Of a stretch of DNA of 18,160 nt, positions 1-6,416 are shown piece by piece. The notes under the pieces are model-generated. The model was not told the origin of the DNA. It saw only the letters and a list, made by a program, of their open reading frames with translations, and searched no databases. The translations under genes were made by a program, and so were the position numbers. The stretch comes from Oscillospiraceae bacterium (GTDB taxonomy: Bacteria > Bacillota > Clostridia > Oscillospirales > Oscillospiraceae): positions 1 through 18,160 of the forward strand of contig JAEDEN010000035.1 of assembly GCA_016293265.1 (NCBI GenBank), in the 5' to 3' direction. The stretch's first letter is position 1. Each line of letters opens with the position of its first letter.

Positions 1-387
1 TCCGCCATGCCCCCCGCGGCCCTGCGGGAAAAGCAGCACCCCGCCAAGCGCAGCTTCCAGGCCATCCGCATGGCCGTCAACGGTGAGCTGGAGGCCCTTC
101 CCCCCATGCTGGAGGGGGCGGTGAAGATGCTGAATCCCGGCGGCCGCCTGGCCGTCATCACCTTTCATTCCCTGGAGGACCGCATCGTAAAGACCACCAT
201 GAAAAAACTGGCTCAGGGCTGTACCTGTCCCAGCAGCTTCCCCGTTTGTGTGTGCGGCAACAAGCCCAAGATCAGGCTGGTCAGCCGCAAGCCCATCGTC
301 TCGGGGGAGGCGGAGCTGCGTGAAAACCCCAGGGCCAGAAGCGCCAAACTCCGGGTCGCGGAAAAATGCGACCCCTTCGATCTTTGA
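1..387 (+). CDS. rsmH: 16S rRNA (cytosine-1402-N4)-methyltransferase RsmH, C-terminal part (5' end cut by window)
   Basis: RsmH (MraW) methylates N4 of C1402 in the 16S rRNA decoding centre using SAM. Only the last 128 codons are present; the frame is open to the left edge, so the start and the SAM-binding N-terminus lie outside. Visible family hallmarks are HPAKRSFQAIRMAVN near the left edge, a segment containing HSLEDRIVK, a Cys-rich stretch (CTCPSSFPVCVCG) and the C-terminal ENPRARSAKLRV block. RsmH conventionally opens the dcw cluster just upstream of ftsL, and that is the arrangement here. The next gene begins 50 bases downstream, so co-transcription is likely. The end looks complete and undamaged. 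Identification is by recognised motifs plus position. Confidence 0.95.
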   Translation, partial: SAMPPAALREKQHPAKRSFQAIRMAVNGELEALPPMLEGAVKMLNPGGRLAVITFHSLEDRIVKTTMKKLAQGCTCPSSFPVCVCGNKPKIRLVSRKPIVSGEAELRENPRARSAKLRVAEKCDPFDL

Positions 388-437
388 TTTTCCCGGGACA
401 AGCCCCGTGATACCCTGTAAGGAAGGAGGACCCTCAC

Positions 438-1010
438 ATGGCATCGGCAGCAAAGGAACTGCGTTACCGAAATGAATATCCGGTCAGCGACAGCCTGGCC
501 CGGGAATTTGACTGGGACCTCCGGGAACGGGAGCTGCGCCACGCCGGTGAGGCGCCCTACCGCCAGGAAGAGGTGCAGCCCGCCCGCCGCACCGCCCAAA
601 AGGCGCATACCGCCGCCCATGTGCAGGTCCGGGAGCGCCAGCAGGTGTCCTATCTCACCATCGCCGGCGTTGCCGCGGTCTTGGGCCTTGCGGTGCTGGT
701 GATCATGAGCTACGTCCAACTCACCGTTCTCTCCGCCGACACGGTGGCGCTGAAAAACGAGCTTTCCCAGCTCCAGACGCAGAATGTTTCCCTCACCACC
801 CAGTATGAGCGGATGTTCGACATGGCCACGGTGAAGGCCGCCGCCGAGGAGGCGGGGATGACCAAGCCCAGCAACAGCCAGATTTGCTATGTGGACCTCT
901 CCGGCGGAGATACCGCCATCGTCTATCAGGAGGAGGACCCCAGCGTGCTGACCCGGGTTCTCACATCCCTCAGCCACGGCGTCTATGCGGTGGTGGAATA
1001 TTTTGACTGA
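438..1010 (+). CDS. ftsL: FtsL-like cell division protein (single TM, septum-initiator coiled coil)
   Basis: This is a predicted 190-residue bitopic membrane protein. It has a charged cytoplasmic N-terminus (residues 1-70, rich in Arg/Glu/Gln), one membrane segment at about 71-95, then a short coiled coil at about 98-128 (VALKNELSQLQTQNVSL) of the FtsL/DivIC type, and about 60 C-terminal residues. FtsL joins DivIC and DivIB/FtsQ in the complex that activates FtsW and its partner PBP at the septum. Sequence conservation in this family is very low, so the call rests on topology and on the diagnostic position between rsmH and the class B PBP. A strong ribosome site (GGAAGGAGG) lies about 8 bases before the ATG. 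The 70-residue cytoplasmic tail and the C-terminal extension make it longer than common FtsL proteins. Confidence 0.8.
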   Translation: MASAAKELRYRNEYPVSDSLAREFDWDLRERELRHAGEAPYRQEEVQPARRTAQKAHTAAHVQVRERQQVSYLTIAGVAAVLGLAVLVIMSYVQLTVLSADTVALKNELSQLQTQNVSLTTQYERMFDMATVKAAAEEAGMTKPSNSQICYVDLSGGDTAIVYQEEDPSVLTRVLTSLSHGVYAVVEYFD

Positions 1011-1030
1011 CCATCGCACTATACTATACG
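1003..1030 (+). promoter_or_regulatory. Candidate sigma-A-like promoter for the PBP gene
   Basis: TTGACT (1003-1008) and TATACG (1025-1030) are separated by 16 bases and overlap the last codons of ftsL. A GAATATT at 996-1002 resembles the -35 of sigma-E promoters, as would suit a SpoVD-type gene, but no well-spaced sigma-E -10 follows. Transcripts from the sigma-A-like site would begin just before the strong hairpin at 1042-1071. The match is moderate and unconfirmed. Confidence 0.3.
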
Positions 1031-1041
1031 GATTAGACAGC

Positions 1042-1071
1042 GGGGAGTGAGAGCAGCAGTTCTTACTCCCC
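1042..1071 (+). repeat. Strong stem-loop at the head of the PBP leader
   Basis: Bases 1042-1053 pair with 1060-1071 as a 12-bp stem with two G-T wobbles and a 6-base loop (CAGCAG). No T-tract follows, so it is not a standard terminator on the plus strand. It could stabilise or process the 5' end of the downstream transcript, or form one end of the repeat element that follows. The pairing is read directly; the function is inference. Confidence 0.6.
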
Positions 1072-1077
1072 TCATTC

Positions 1078-1130
1078 GTCCTCGCAAGCTCTGCATCCCT
1101 CGCTTCCGGCCAAAGCCGAAAGCTCACTCG
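1078..1130. repeat. Direct repeat copy 1 (53 bases) containing an inner palindrome
   Basis: This copy matches 1190-1242 at a fixed offset of 112 bases, with two mismatches over 53 bases (positions 1082 and 1100). It contains an internal stem (GCTTcCGGC / GCCGaAAGC around a CAAA loop, 1102-1123) with 9 positions and one mismatch. The palindrome inside a duplicated intergenic unit resembles REP/MITE-like dispersed repeats. Copies elsewhere in the genome cannot be seen from this window. Confidence 0.75.
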
Positions 1131-1189
1131 CTCCGCTGCTCGTCCTCCTCCCACGCGAAGCGCTCTGGCATTCGCACGGGAGCCCAGGA

Positions 1190-1242
1190 GTCCCCGCAAG
1201 CTCTGCATCCCCCGCTTCCGGCCAAAGCCGAAAGCTCACTCG
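1190..1242. repeat. Direct repeat copy 2 (53 bases)
   Basis: This is the second copy of the unit at 1078-1130, and the inner imperfect palindrome is retained. Just after it, about 1251-1270 (CAGAACCGAAAGCGCATTCA) aligns to the 3' part of the unit with several differences, suggesting a decayed third copy. The PBP ribosome site lies 60 bases downstream. Confidence 0.75.
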
Positions 1243-1316
1243 TTCCCGCTCAGAACCGAAAGCGCATTCACGGGCTTTTTCAGGCAGCCCCACAACGATC
1301 CCAAGGAGGGAACACC

Positions 1317-3761
1317 ATGCCCACCATCCCCAGGAGAAAAAGCGACGCCGCCCGCCGGGCCAACCAGGTCATCCGCACCAGGACGGTGCTGGTGATGACC
1401 CTTTTGGGCATCCTTACCTTTGTGGTGCTCTTTTTTAAACTCTACGACCTGCAGATCCGCCAGCACGATACCCTGCGGGCCAAGGCTGTGGACCAGCAGA
1501 CCCGCTCCGCCGTGGTCTCTGCTTCCCGGGGCACCATTTACGACCGCAACCAGCACGTCCTTGCCATCTCCGCCACGGCGGAAACGGTGAACATCTCCCC
1601 CAAGGAGATCCTGGACTTCGTCAAAAGCCAGGAGAAGTCCATTGAGGAGGCTGCGGCCAAGGCTGCCGCAAAGGGCGTCAGCTATACCGCCCCCAAGCTC
1701 CGGGACCAGGCTTACATCGCCCGGGGCCTCTCCCGCATCCTGGGCATCGACCAGGAGACCATCGAAAAGAAGATGGAGCGCACCGATTCCATGTACGAGA
1801 CCCTGAAAAAGAAAACGGAGCAGACTGTTTCCGATGAGGTGCGCCGGTTTATCAACGGCGAGATCGACGAGGAGGGCGGCGAGGTCCCCGAAAAGGAGCG
1901 GAAAAAGCTGCTGGGCGTCTGGCTCCAGCCGGACTCCAAGCGCTACTATCCCTATTCCGAGCTGGCTGCCAACATCATCGGCTTTGTCAACGGCGAGAAC
2001 GTGGGCGGCGTGGGCCTGGAGGCCAAGTACGAATCCACTCTGGAGGGTACCTCCGGCCTCACTGTCACGGCGAGAAACGCCCGCGGCACGGAGCTTCTCT
2101 ACCAGTACGAGCAGTATTACGACGCCGAAAACGGAAATGATCTGGTATTGACCCTGGACACCAACGTCCAGGCGGCCCTGGAGGCGGGCATAGAGAGTAT
2201 GCTCACCAAATTTGACGCCAAAAACGGCGGCACCGGGATCGTCATGGATGTGAACAGCGGCGCCATCCTGGCCATGGCCTCTTTTCCCACCTATGACGCC
2301 AACGATTATGGCACGCTGAGCGACGAAAAGCTCATCCAAAAGCTGAACGCCACCCTGGCGGACCTTGAGAGCAAACGCTCCACCTATGCCACTGAGGAGG
2401 AGTACAACGCGGCGGTGGCCGCCGCCAAGTCCAGCGCCGTCCAGACCCAGTGGCGCAACAAGTGCATTGACTCCACCTATGAGCCGGGCTCCACCTTTAA
2501 GCCCATTACACTGGCCATCGCCCTGGAAGAGGGCATCGTGAACATGAATACCACCTTTAACTGCTCCGGCTCCATCATGGTGCCCGGCTGGCACCTGCCC
2601 TTTGGCTGCTCCAAGCGCTCCGGCCACGGCCTTCAGGACCTGATGGTGGCCACCGGGAACTCCTGCAACCCCGCCTTCATCACCATGGGCCTCAACATCG
2701 GCGTGGATACCTATTGGAAGTACCTCCAGTCCTTCGGACTGATGGAGCCCACCGGCGTGGATATGATCGGCGAGGCCCAGGGTATCTTCGGCCAGGAGGA
2801 TACCTTCAAGTCCAACGTGGTGTCCCTGGCATCCTATGCCTTCGGCCAGACCTTCAACGTCACGCCCCTGGAGCTGATCCGGGCCCAGGCGGCCTGCATC
2901 AACGGCGGCTACCTCTATACGCCCTATGTGGTGGAACAGGTTCTGGACGATGAGGGCAACATCATCTCCCAGCATGACGCCACCCCTGTGCGCCAGGTCA
3001 TCAGCGAAGAAACCTCCGCCAAGGTGCGCCAGTGTCTGGAGTATGTGGTGGCCTCCGGTACCGGCAAAAACGGCCAGGTGGCCGGCTACCGCATCGGCGG
3101 CAAGACCGGTACCGCCGACAAAACCGGCACCAAGACCAGCAGTAACCCCAGGGGCGACGTGGTGGTTTCCTTCATGTGCTTTGCCCCGGCGGACGATCCC
3201 CAATACATCATGCTTTTGACCATGGATACCCCCAGCCGCGACACCGGCACCTATGTTTCCGGCGGCAACATGGTGGCCCCCTTTGCAAGCCAGATTATGG
3301 GTGAGATCCTGCCCGACCTGGGAGTGGAGCCGGATTACACCGCCGAAGAGATGATGGGCGCCGATGCGGCGGTGCCCAACACCGTGGGCCTCAGCTCCGC
3401 CGAGGCCATGGAAAAGCTGAAGAAGGCGGGCTTTGCCTATACCCTGGTGGGAGACGGCGGGACCGTCACCGATCAGACCCCCGCCGGCGGCGCCATCGTA
3501 CCCAACAGCGCCTCCATTATCCTGTATCTGGGACAGGAGGCCTCCGATACGCCCTGCACCGTGCCGGACGTGGTGGGCCTCAGCGCCGCGGACGCCAACA
3601 AGAGGCTCACCAATGCGGGACTCATTATGCGCATCGCAGGCACCACATCCTCCTCCTCGGGCAACGTCTACGCCATCTCCCAGGATACGGCCGCCGGCGT
3701 GGCCCTTCCTCCCGGCAGCGTGGTCACCGTCCGCTTTGGCGACAGCTCCGTGTTGGATTGA
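1317..3761 (+). CDS. Class B penicillin-binding protein, SpoVD/FtsI type, with two PASTA domains
   Basis: This D,D-transpeptidase crosslinks peptidoglycan at the septum or in spore cortex, working with a SEDS polymerase such as the FtsW encoded downstream. The predicted protein has 814 residues: a basic N-terminus, one membrane anchor (about 22-43), a PBP dimerisation domain starting with SRGTIYDRN, then the penicillin-binding domain with all three active-site motifs: S392-T-F-K395, S449-C-N451 and K596-T-G598. Two PASTA domains follow (about 684-745 and 748-812). A helical insert of about 45 residues (about 333-378) sits between the NDYG strand and the SxxK helix, longer than in SpoVD as I know it. 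The ATG at 1317 is chosen because AAGGAGGG lies about 6 bases upstream and the conserved N-terminus begins there; the open frame back to 1047 runs through repeats. It is the only class B PBP in the window, so vegetative versus sporulation role is undecided. Confidence 0.93.
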   Translation: MPTIPRRKSDAARRANQVIRTRTVLVMTLLGILTFVVLFFKLYDLQIRQHDTLRAKAVDQQTRSAVVSASRGTIYDRNQHVLAISATAETVNISPKEILDFVKSQEKSIEEAAAKAAAKGVSYTAPKLRDQAYIARGLSRILGIDQETIEKKMERTDSMYETLKKKTEQTVSDEVRRFINGEIDEEGGEVPEKERKKLLGVWLQPDSKRYYPYSELAANIIGFVNGENVGGVGLEAKYESTLEGTSGLTVTARNARGTELLYQYEQYYDAENGNDLVLTLDTNVQAALEAGIESMLTKFDAKNGGTGIVMDVNSGAILAMASFPTYDANDYGTLSDEKLIQKLNATLADLESKRSTYATEEEYNAAVAAAKSSAVQTQWRNKCIDSTYEPGSTFKPITLAIALEEGIVNMNTTFNCSGSIMVPGWHLPFGCSKRSGHGLQDLMVATGNSCNPAFITMGLNIGVDTYWKYLQSFGLMEPTGVDMIGEAQGIFGQEDTFKSNVVSLASYAFGQTFNVTPLELIRAQAACINGGYLYTPYVVEQVLDDEGNIISQHDATPVRQVISEETSAKVRQCLEYVVASGTGKNGQVAGYRIGGKTGTADKTGTKTSSNPRGDVVVSFMCFAPADDPQYIMLLTMDTPSRDTGTYVSGGNMVAPFASQIMGEILPDLGVEPDYTAEEMMGADAAVPNTVGLSSAEAMEKLKKAGFAYTLVGDGGTVTDQTPAGGAIVPNSASIILYLGQEASDTPCTVPDVVGLSAADANKRLTNAGLIMRIAGTTSSSSGNVYAISQDTAAGVALPPGSVVTVRFGDSSVLD

Positions 3762-3807
3762 TTTGGGAAAGCGGCAGTTTTCACATGGTTCCGGACACAA
3801 AACGCCA

Positions 3808-3836
3808 TATACTTCGCGTTTTACCCTGCATATAAT
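3808..3836 (+). promoter_or_regulatory. Candidate promoter ahead of murE
   Basis: A perfect TATAAT (3831-3836) sits 45 bases upstream of the murE start. The best hexamer at 17-base spacing is TATACT (3808-3813), a poor -35. CATATAAT also resembles a sporulation-type -10. The surrounding 119-base gap is AT-richer than its neighbours, as promoters in GC-rich genomes often are. An internal promoter is plausible but unproven. Confidence 0.35.
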
Positions 3837-3880
3837 AAGGGCTGCAATCATTTAACCCGGATGGGAAAAGGAGTCGCCTA

Positions 3881-5329
3881 ATGAAATTAAAAGATTTACT
3901 GCAGGATATTGAAATTCTCTCCGCAACGGCGGATATGGAGGCGGAGATCGCCCACGTGTGCCAGGACTCCCGGACTGTCGGGGCGGGAGACCTGTTTGTG
4001 GCGGTGGAGGGCTACGCTGTGGACAGCCATCAATTCATCCCCGCCGTGATGGAAAAGGGCGCTGCCGCCGTGGTGTGCCAGCGGGTGCCGGAGGGGCGTG
4101 TGCCCTATGTCCAGGTGCGGGATTCCCGCCGGGCCCTGGCGGCCCTTGGAGCCAATTTCTATGGCCACCCCACGGAGAAGATGACCATGGTAGCCGTCAC
4201 CGGCACCAACGGCAAGACCACCACCACCTACCTCCTTAAGGCCATTCTGGAGCAGGCCCGGGGGGCCAAGGTGGGCCTCATCGGCACCAACCAGAACATG
4301 ATCGGCAGCCAGGTCCTGCCCACGGAGCGCACCACCCCCGGCCCCTTTGAGGCTCAGCAGCTCTTTGCCCGGATGCATGAGGAGGGCTGCACCCATGTGC
4401 TGATGGAAACTTCCTCCCACGCGCTGGTGCAGGGCCGTATCCACGGTGTGCATTATGATGTGGGCATCTTTACCAATCTGACCCAGGACCATCTGGACTT
4501 CCACAATACCATGGAGGCCTACTGTGACGCCAAGGCCATTTTGTTCCAAAACTGCACCACCGGCGTGGTGAACGCCGATGACCCCTGGACGCCCCGGCTG
4601 CTGAAGGACGCCGCCTGCAGGACCTTCACCTATGCGGAACGGGCGGAGGCGGACCTGCGGGCGGAGGACATTTCCCTTGCCGCCGACCACATCGCCTTTA
4701 CCGCCGTCACAAAAACGGAGCGGGTGCCCATCCGGGTGAACATTCCCGGCGGCTTTATGGTATATAATACCCTGGATGTGCTGGGAGCGGCCCTGGCCTT
4801 GGGTGTCTCCTTAAAGGAGAGTGCCGCCGTCCTGGCCGCCGTGCCCCATGTGAAGGGCCGGGTGGAGGTAGTGCCCACCCCGGGAAAGGACTACACCATC
4901 CTCATCGACTACGCCCACACCTCTGACAGCCTGATCAATGTGCTGACCACCGTGCGTGGCTTTGCCAAGGGCCGTACCGTGGCCCTATTCGGCTGCGGCG
5001 GAGACCGGGACCGCACCAAGCGCCCCCTCATGGGTGCCGCCGCGGCGGAAAACGCGGACTTTGTGGTGGTCACCACCGACAATCCCCGCACCGAGCGGCC
5101 CGCCGATATTATCGCCGATATCCTGCCGGGCCTTGCGGGCACTGAAACGCCCTATGTGGTGGTGGAGGACCGGGTGGAGGCCATCCACTACTGCATGGAC
5201 CACGCCCAGCCGGGGGACGTCATCGTCCTTTGCGGCAAGGGCCATGAGACTTACCAGGAAGTGAACCATGTGAAGCTGCACATGGATGAACGGGAGATCG
5301 TGGCGGAGTATCTGAACTCCGGCCACTAA
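3881..5329 (+). CDS. murE: UDP-MurNAc-L-Ala-D-Glu:meso-diaminopimelate ligase MurE
   Basis: MurE adds the third amino acid of the peptidoglycan stem peptide in the cytoplasm, using ATP. The 482-residue protein has the three Mur-ligase domains in order: an N-terminal UDP-binding domain (about 1-95), the ATPase domain with P-loop G108-TNGKT113, and the C-terminal ligase domain (about 330-482). The D400-N-P-R403 motif in TTDNPRTERP is the recognised signature of meso-DAP-adding MurE, so the organism probably makes DAP-type peptidoglycan. The start is supported by AAAAGGAG 6-8 bases upstream of the ATG and by full-length domain coverage. In many dcw clusters murF follows; here mraY comes next, 43 bases on. 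Confidence 0.97.
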   Translation: MKLKDLLQDIEILSATADMEAEIAHVCQDSRTVGAGDLFVAVEGYAVDSHQFIPAVMEKGAAAVVCQRVPEGRVPYVQVRDSRRALAALGANFYGHPTEKMTMVAVTGTNGKTTTTYLLKAILEQARGAKVGLIGTNQNMIGSQVLPTERTTPGPFEAQQLFARMHEEGCTHVLMETSSHALVQGRIHGVHYDVGIFTNLTQDHLDFHNTMEAYCDAKAILFQNCTTGVVNADDPWTPRLLKDAACRTFTYAERAEADLRAEDISLAADHIAFTAVTKTERVPIRVNIPGGFMVYNTLDVLGAALALGVSLKESAAVLAAVPHVKGRVEVVPTPGKDYTILIDYAHTSDSLINVLTTVRGFAKGRTVALFGCGGDRDRTKRPLMGAAAAENADFVVVTTDNPRTERPADIIADILPGLAGTETPYVVVEDRVEAIHYCMDHAQPGDVIVLCGKGHETYQEVNHVKLHMDEREIVAEYLNSGH

Positions 5330-5339
5330 TACGAAAGGA

Positions 5340-5355
5340 CCGCCCTCCGGGGCGG
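5340..5355 (+). repeat. Small UNCG-type hairpin in the mraY leader
   Basis: CCGCCC (5340-5345) pairs perfectly with GGGCGG (5350-5355) around TCCG, which in RNA is a UNCG tetraloop closed by C-G, an exceptionally stable class. No T-tract follows. It lies between the murE stop and the purine-rich mraY ribosome site and could affect mRNA stability or mraY translation. That function is inference. Confidence 0.5.
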
Positions 5356-5372
5356 CGAGAGGGAGAGAGATT

Positions 5373-6377
5373 ATGACAGATATCCGGACTATGTGGCTGA
5401 CGCTGCTGATTGCCTTTGCCGTCAGCTTCGTTGTGACCTTTTTCATCGGCAAGCCCGTCCTGCGGGAACTGCGGGCCCTGAAGGCCGGGCAGGAGATCCG
5501 AAAGGACGGCCCCACCTGGCACGCCGGCAAGGCCGGCACCCCCACCATGGGCGGCATCATGTTCATCCTGGGGGTGGGCATTTCGGTGTTCGCCCTGGGG
5601 TGGAGGGATATGCTGGCGGGGGAATTCGCCCACCTGTATGTGTACCTGTTTTCCCTGTGCTTTGGCCTGATCGGCTTTGTGGATGACTACCGCAAGGTGC
5701 GCCAGCACCAGAACGAGGGCCTTACCGCCAAGCAGAAGTTCCTTTTGCAGCTGGCGGCGGCGGTGCTGTTTTTGTGTCTCATGCGCTATGAGGAAATGCT
5801 GACCAACCGCCTGTACATCCCCTTCTTCCAGGTGTCCGTCACCATCCCCTGGCTGGTGTATCTCATTTTCGCCGCCTTCGTCATCGTGGGCACGGTGAAT
5901 GCCGTGAACCTGACCGACGGCATCGACGGCCTGGCCACCTCCGTCACCTTTGTGGTGATGGTGTTCTTCGCCGTCACCACCGCCCTTTGGAACCTCACCA
6001 CCCTGGCCCTGTTCCCGGCAGCTCTGGCGGGGGGACTGGCGGCCTTCTTCTGCTATAACCACCATCCCGCAAAGTGCTTCATGGGCGACACCGGCAGCCT
6101 CTTTCTGGGCGGCGCCGTGGCGGCATTGGCCTTTGCGGCGGATATGCCCCTGATTCTGATCCTGGTGGGCATCATCTACATCGCCGAGACCATGTCCGAT
6201 ATCATCCAGGTGGCTTACTTCAAGGCCACCCACGGAAAGCGCTTTTTCAAGATGGCTCCCCTGCACCACCATCTGGAGCTCTCCGGCTGGAGCGAGGCAA
6301 AGCTGGTGACGGTCTTTTCCGCCATCACCGCCCTTTTCTGCCTGCTTGCCTGGCTTGGCATCAAAGGCCGCTTTTGA
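5373..6377 (+). CDS. mraY: Phospho-N-acetylmuramoyl-pentapeptide-transferase MraY
   Basis: MraY transfers phospho-MurNAc-pentapeptide from UDP to undecaprenyl phosphate, giving lipid I, at the inner face of the membrane. The 334-residue product is strongly hydrophobic, consistent with about ten membrane helices. Conserved catalytic loops are all present: D104-D105 in VDDYRKVR, N179 to D185 in NLTDGIDG, D239 in MGDTGS, and the triple histidine H298-H300 in APLHHHLELSGW. The length is normal for Gram-positive MraY. The ribosome site is a purine run (GAGAGGGAGAGAG) just before the ATG. It acts directly before MurG, encoded two genes on. murD, often found between mraY and ftsW, is absent: only 39 bases separate the two. 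Confidence 0.97.
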   Translation: MTDIRTMWLTLLIAFAVSFVVTFFIGKPVLRELRALKAGQEIRKDGPTWHAGKAGTPTMGGIMFILGVGISVFALGWRDMLAGEFAHLYVYLFSLCFGLIGFVDDYRKVRQHQNEGLTAKQKFLLQLAAAVLFLCLMRYEEMLTNRLYIPFFQVSVTIPWLVYLIFAAFVIVGTVNAVNLTDGIDGLATSVTFVVMVFFAVTTALWNLTTLALFPAALAGGLAAFFCYNHHPAKCFMGDTGSLFLGGAVAALAFAADMPLILILVGIIYIAETMSDIIQVAYFKATHGKRFFKMAPLHHHLELSGWSEAKLVTVFSAITALFCLLAWLGIKGRF

Positions 6378-6416
6378 CCTGTTACACACCGTTTTTTGTG
6401 AGAGGAGGGAAAGCCC

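Larger units (their letters stand above)
1011..1316. other. 306-base non-coding gap inside the dcw cluster, with a hairpin and a duplicated repeat
   Basis: This is by far the largest gap in the otherwise tightly packed cluster. It holds a candidate promoter tail, a 12-bp hairpin at 1042-1071, two near-identical 53-base copies (1078-1130 and 1190-1242), a degraded fragment of a third copy (about 1251-1270) and the PBP ribosome site (AAGGAGGG, about 1303-1310). The PBP frame stays open through it to a GTG at 1047, and two minus-strand frames are open as well. None has coding character or a ribosome site, so I read it as an intergenic repeat insertion and/or untranslated leader. Confidence 0.7.

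Noticed and set aside
1078..1242. CRISPR array
   Set aside because: There are only two full copies, the unit is 53 bases with a 59-base spacer, no cas genes are nearby, and the copies are not followed by further regular spacing.
1047..1316. N-terminal extension of the PBP frame to a GTG at 1047
   Set aside because: It runs through the hairpin and duplicated repeats, has no ribosome site, and the conserved basic-TM N-terminus begins at the ATG at 1317, which has AAGGAGGG before it.
3773..3806. Terminator after the PBP gene
   Set aside because: The possible stem (GGC-A-GTTTT with AAAACGCC) is bulged with an 18-base loop and no T-tract.
1236..3851. Very long open frame (about 870 codons) on the minus strand opposite the PBP gene; a similar one of about 800 codons at 5220-7610 opposite mraY/ftsW
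   Set aside because: Strong third-position GC bias keeps the antisense frame open. The translations are His/Gly-rich low-complexity sequence with no recognisable domain, and the plus-strand genes are unambiguous.
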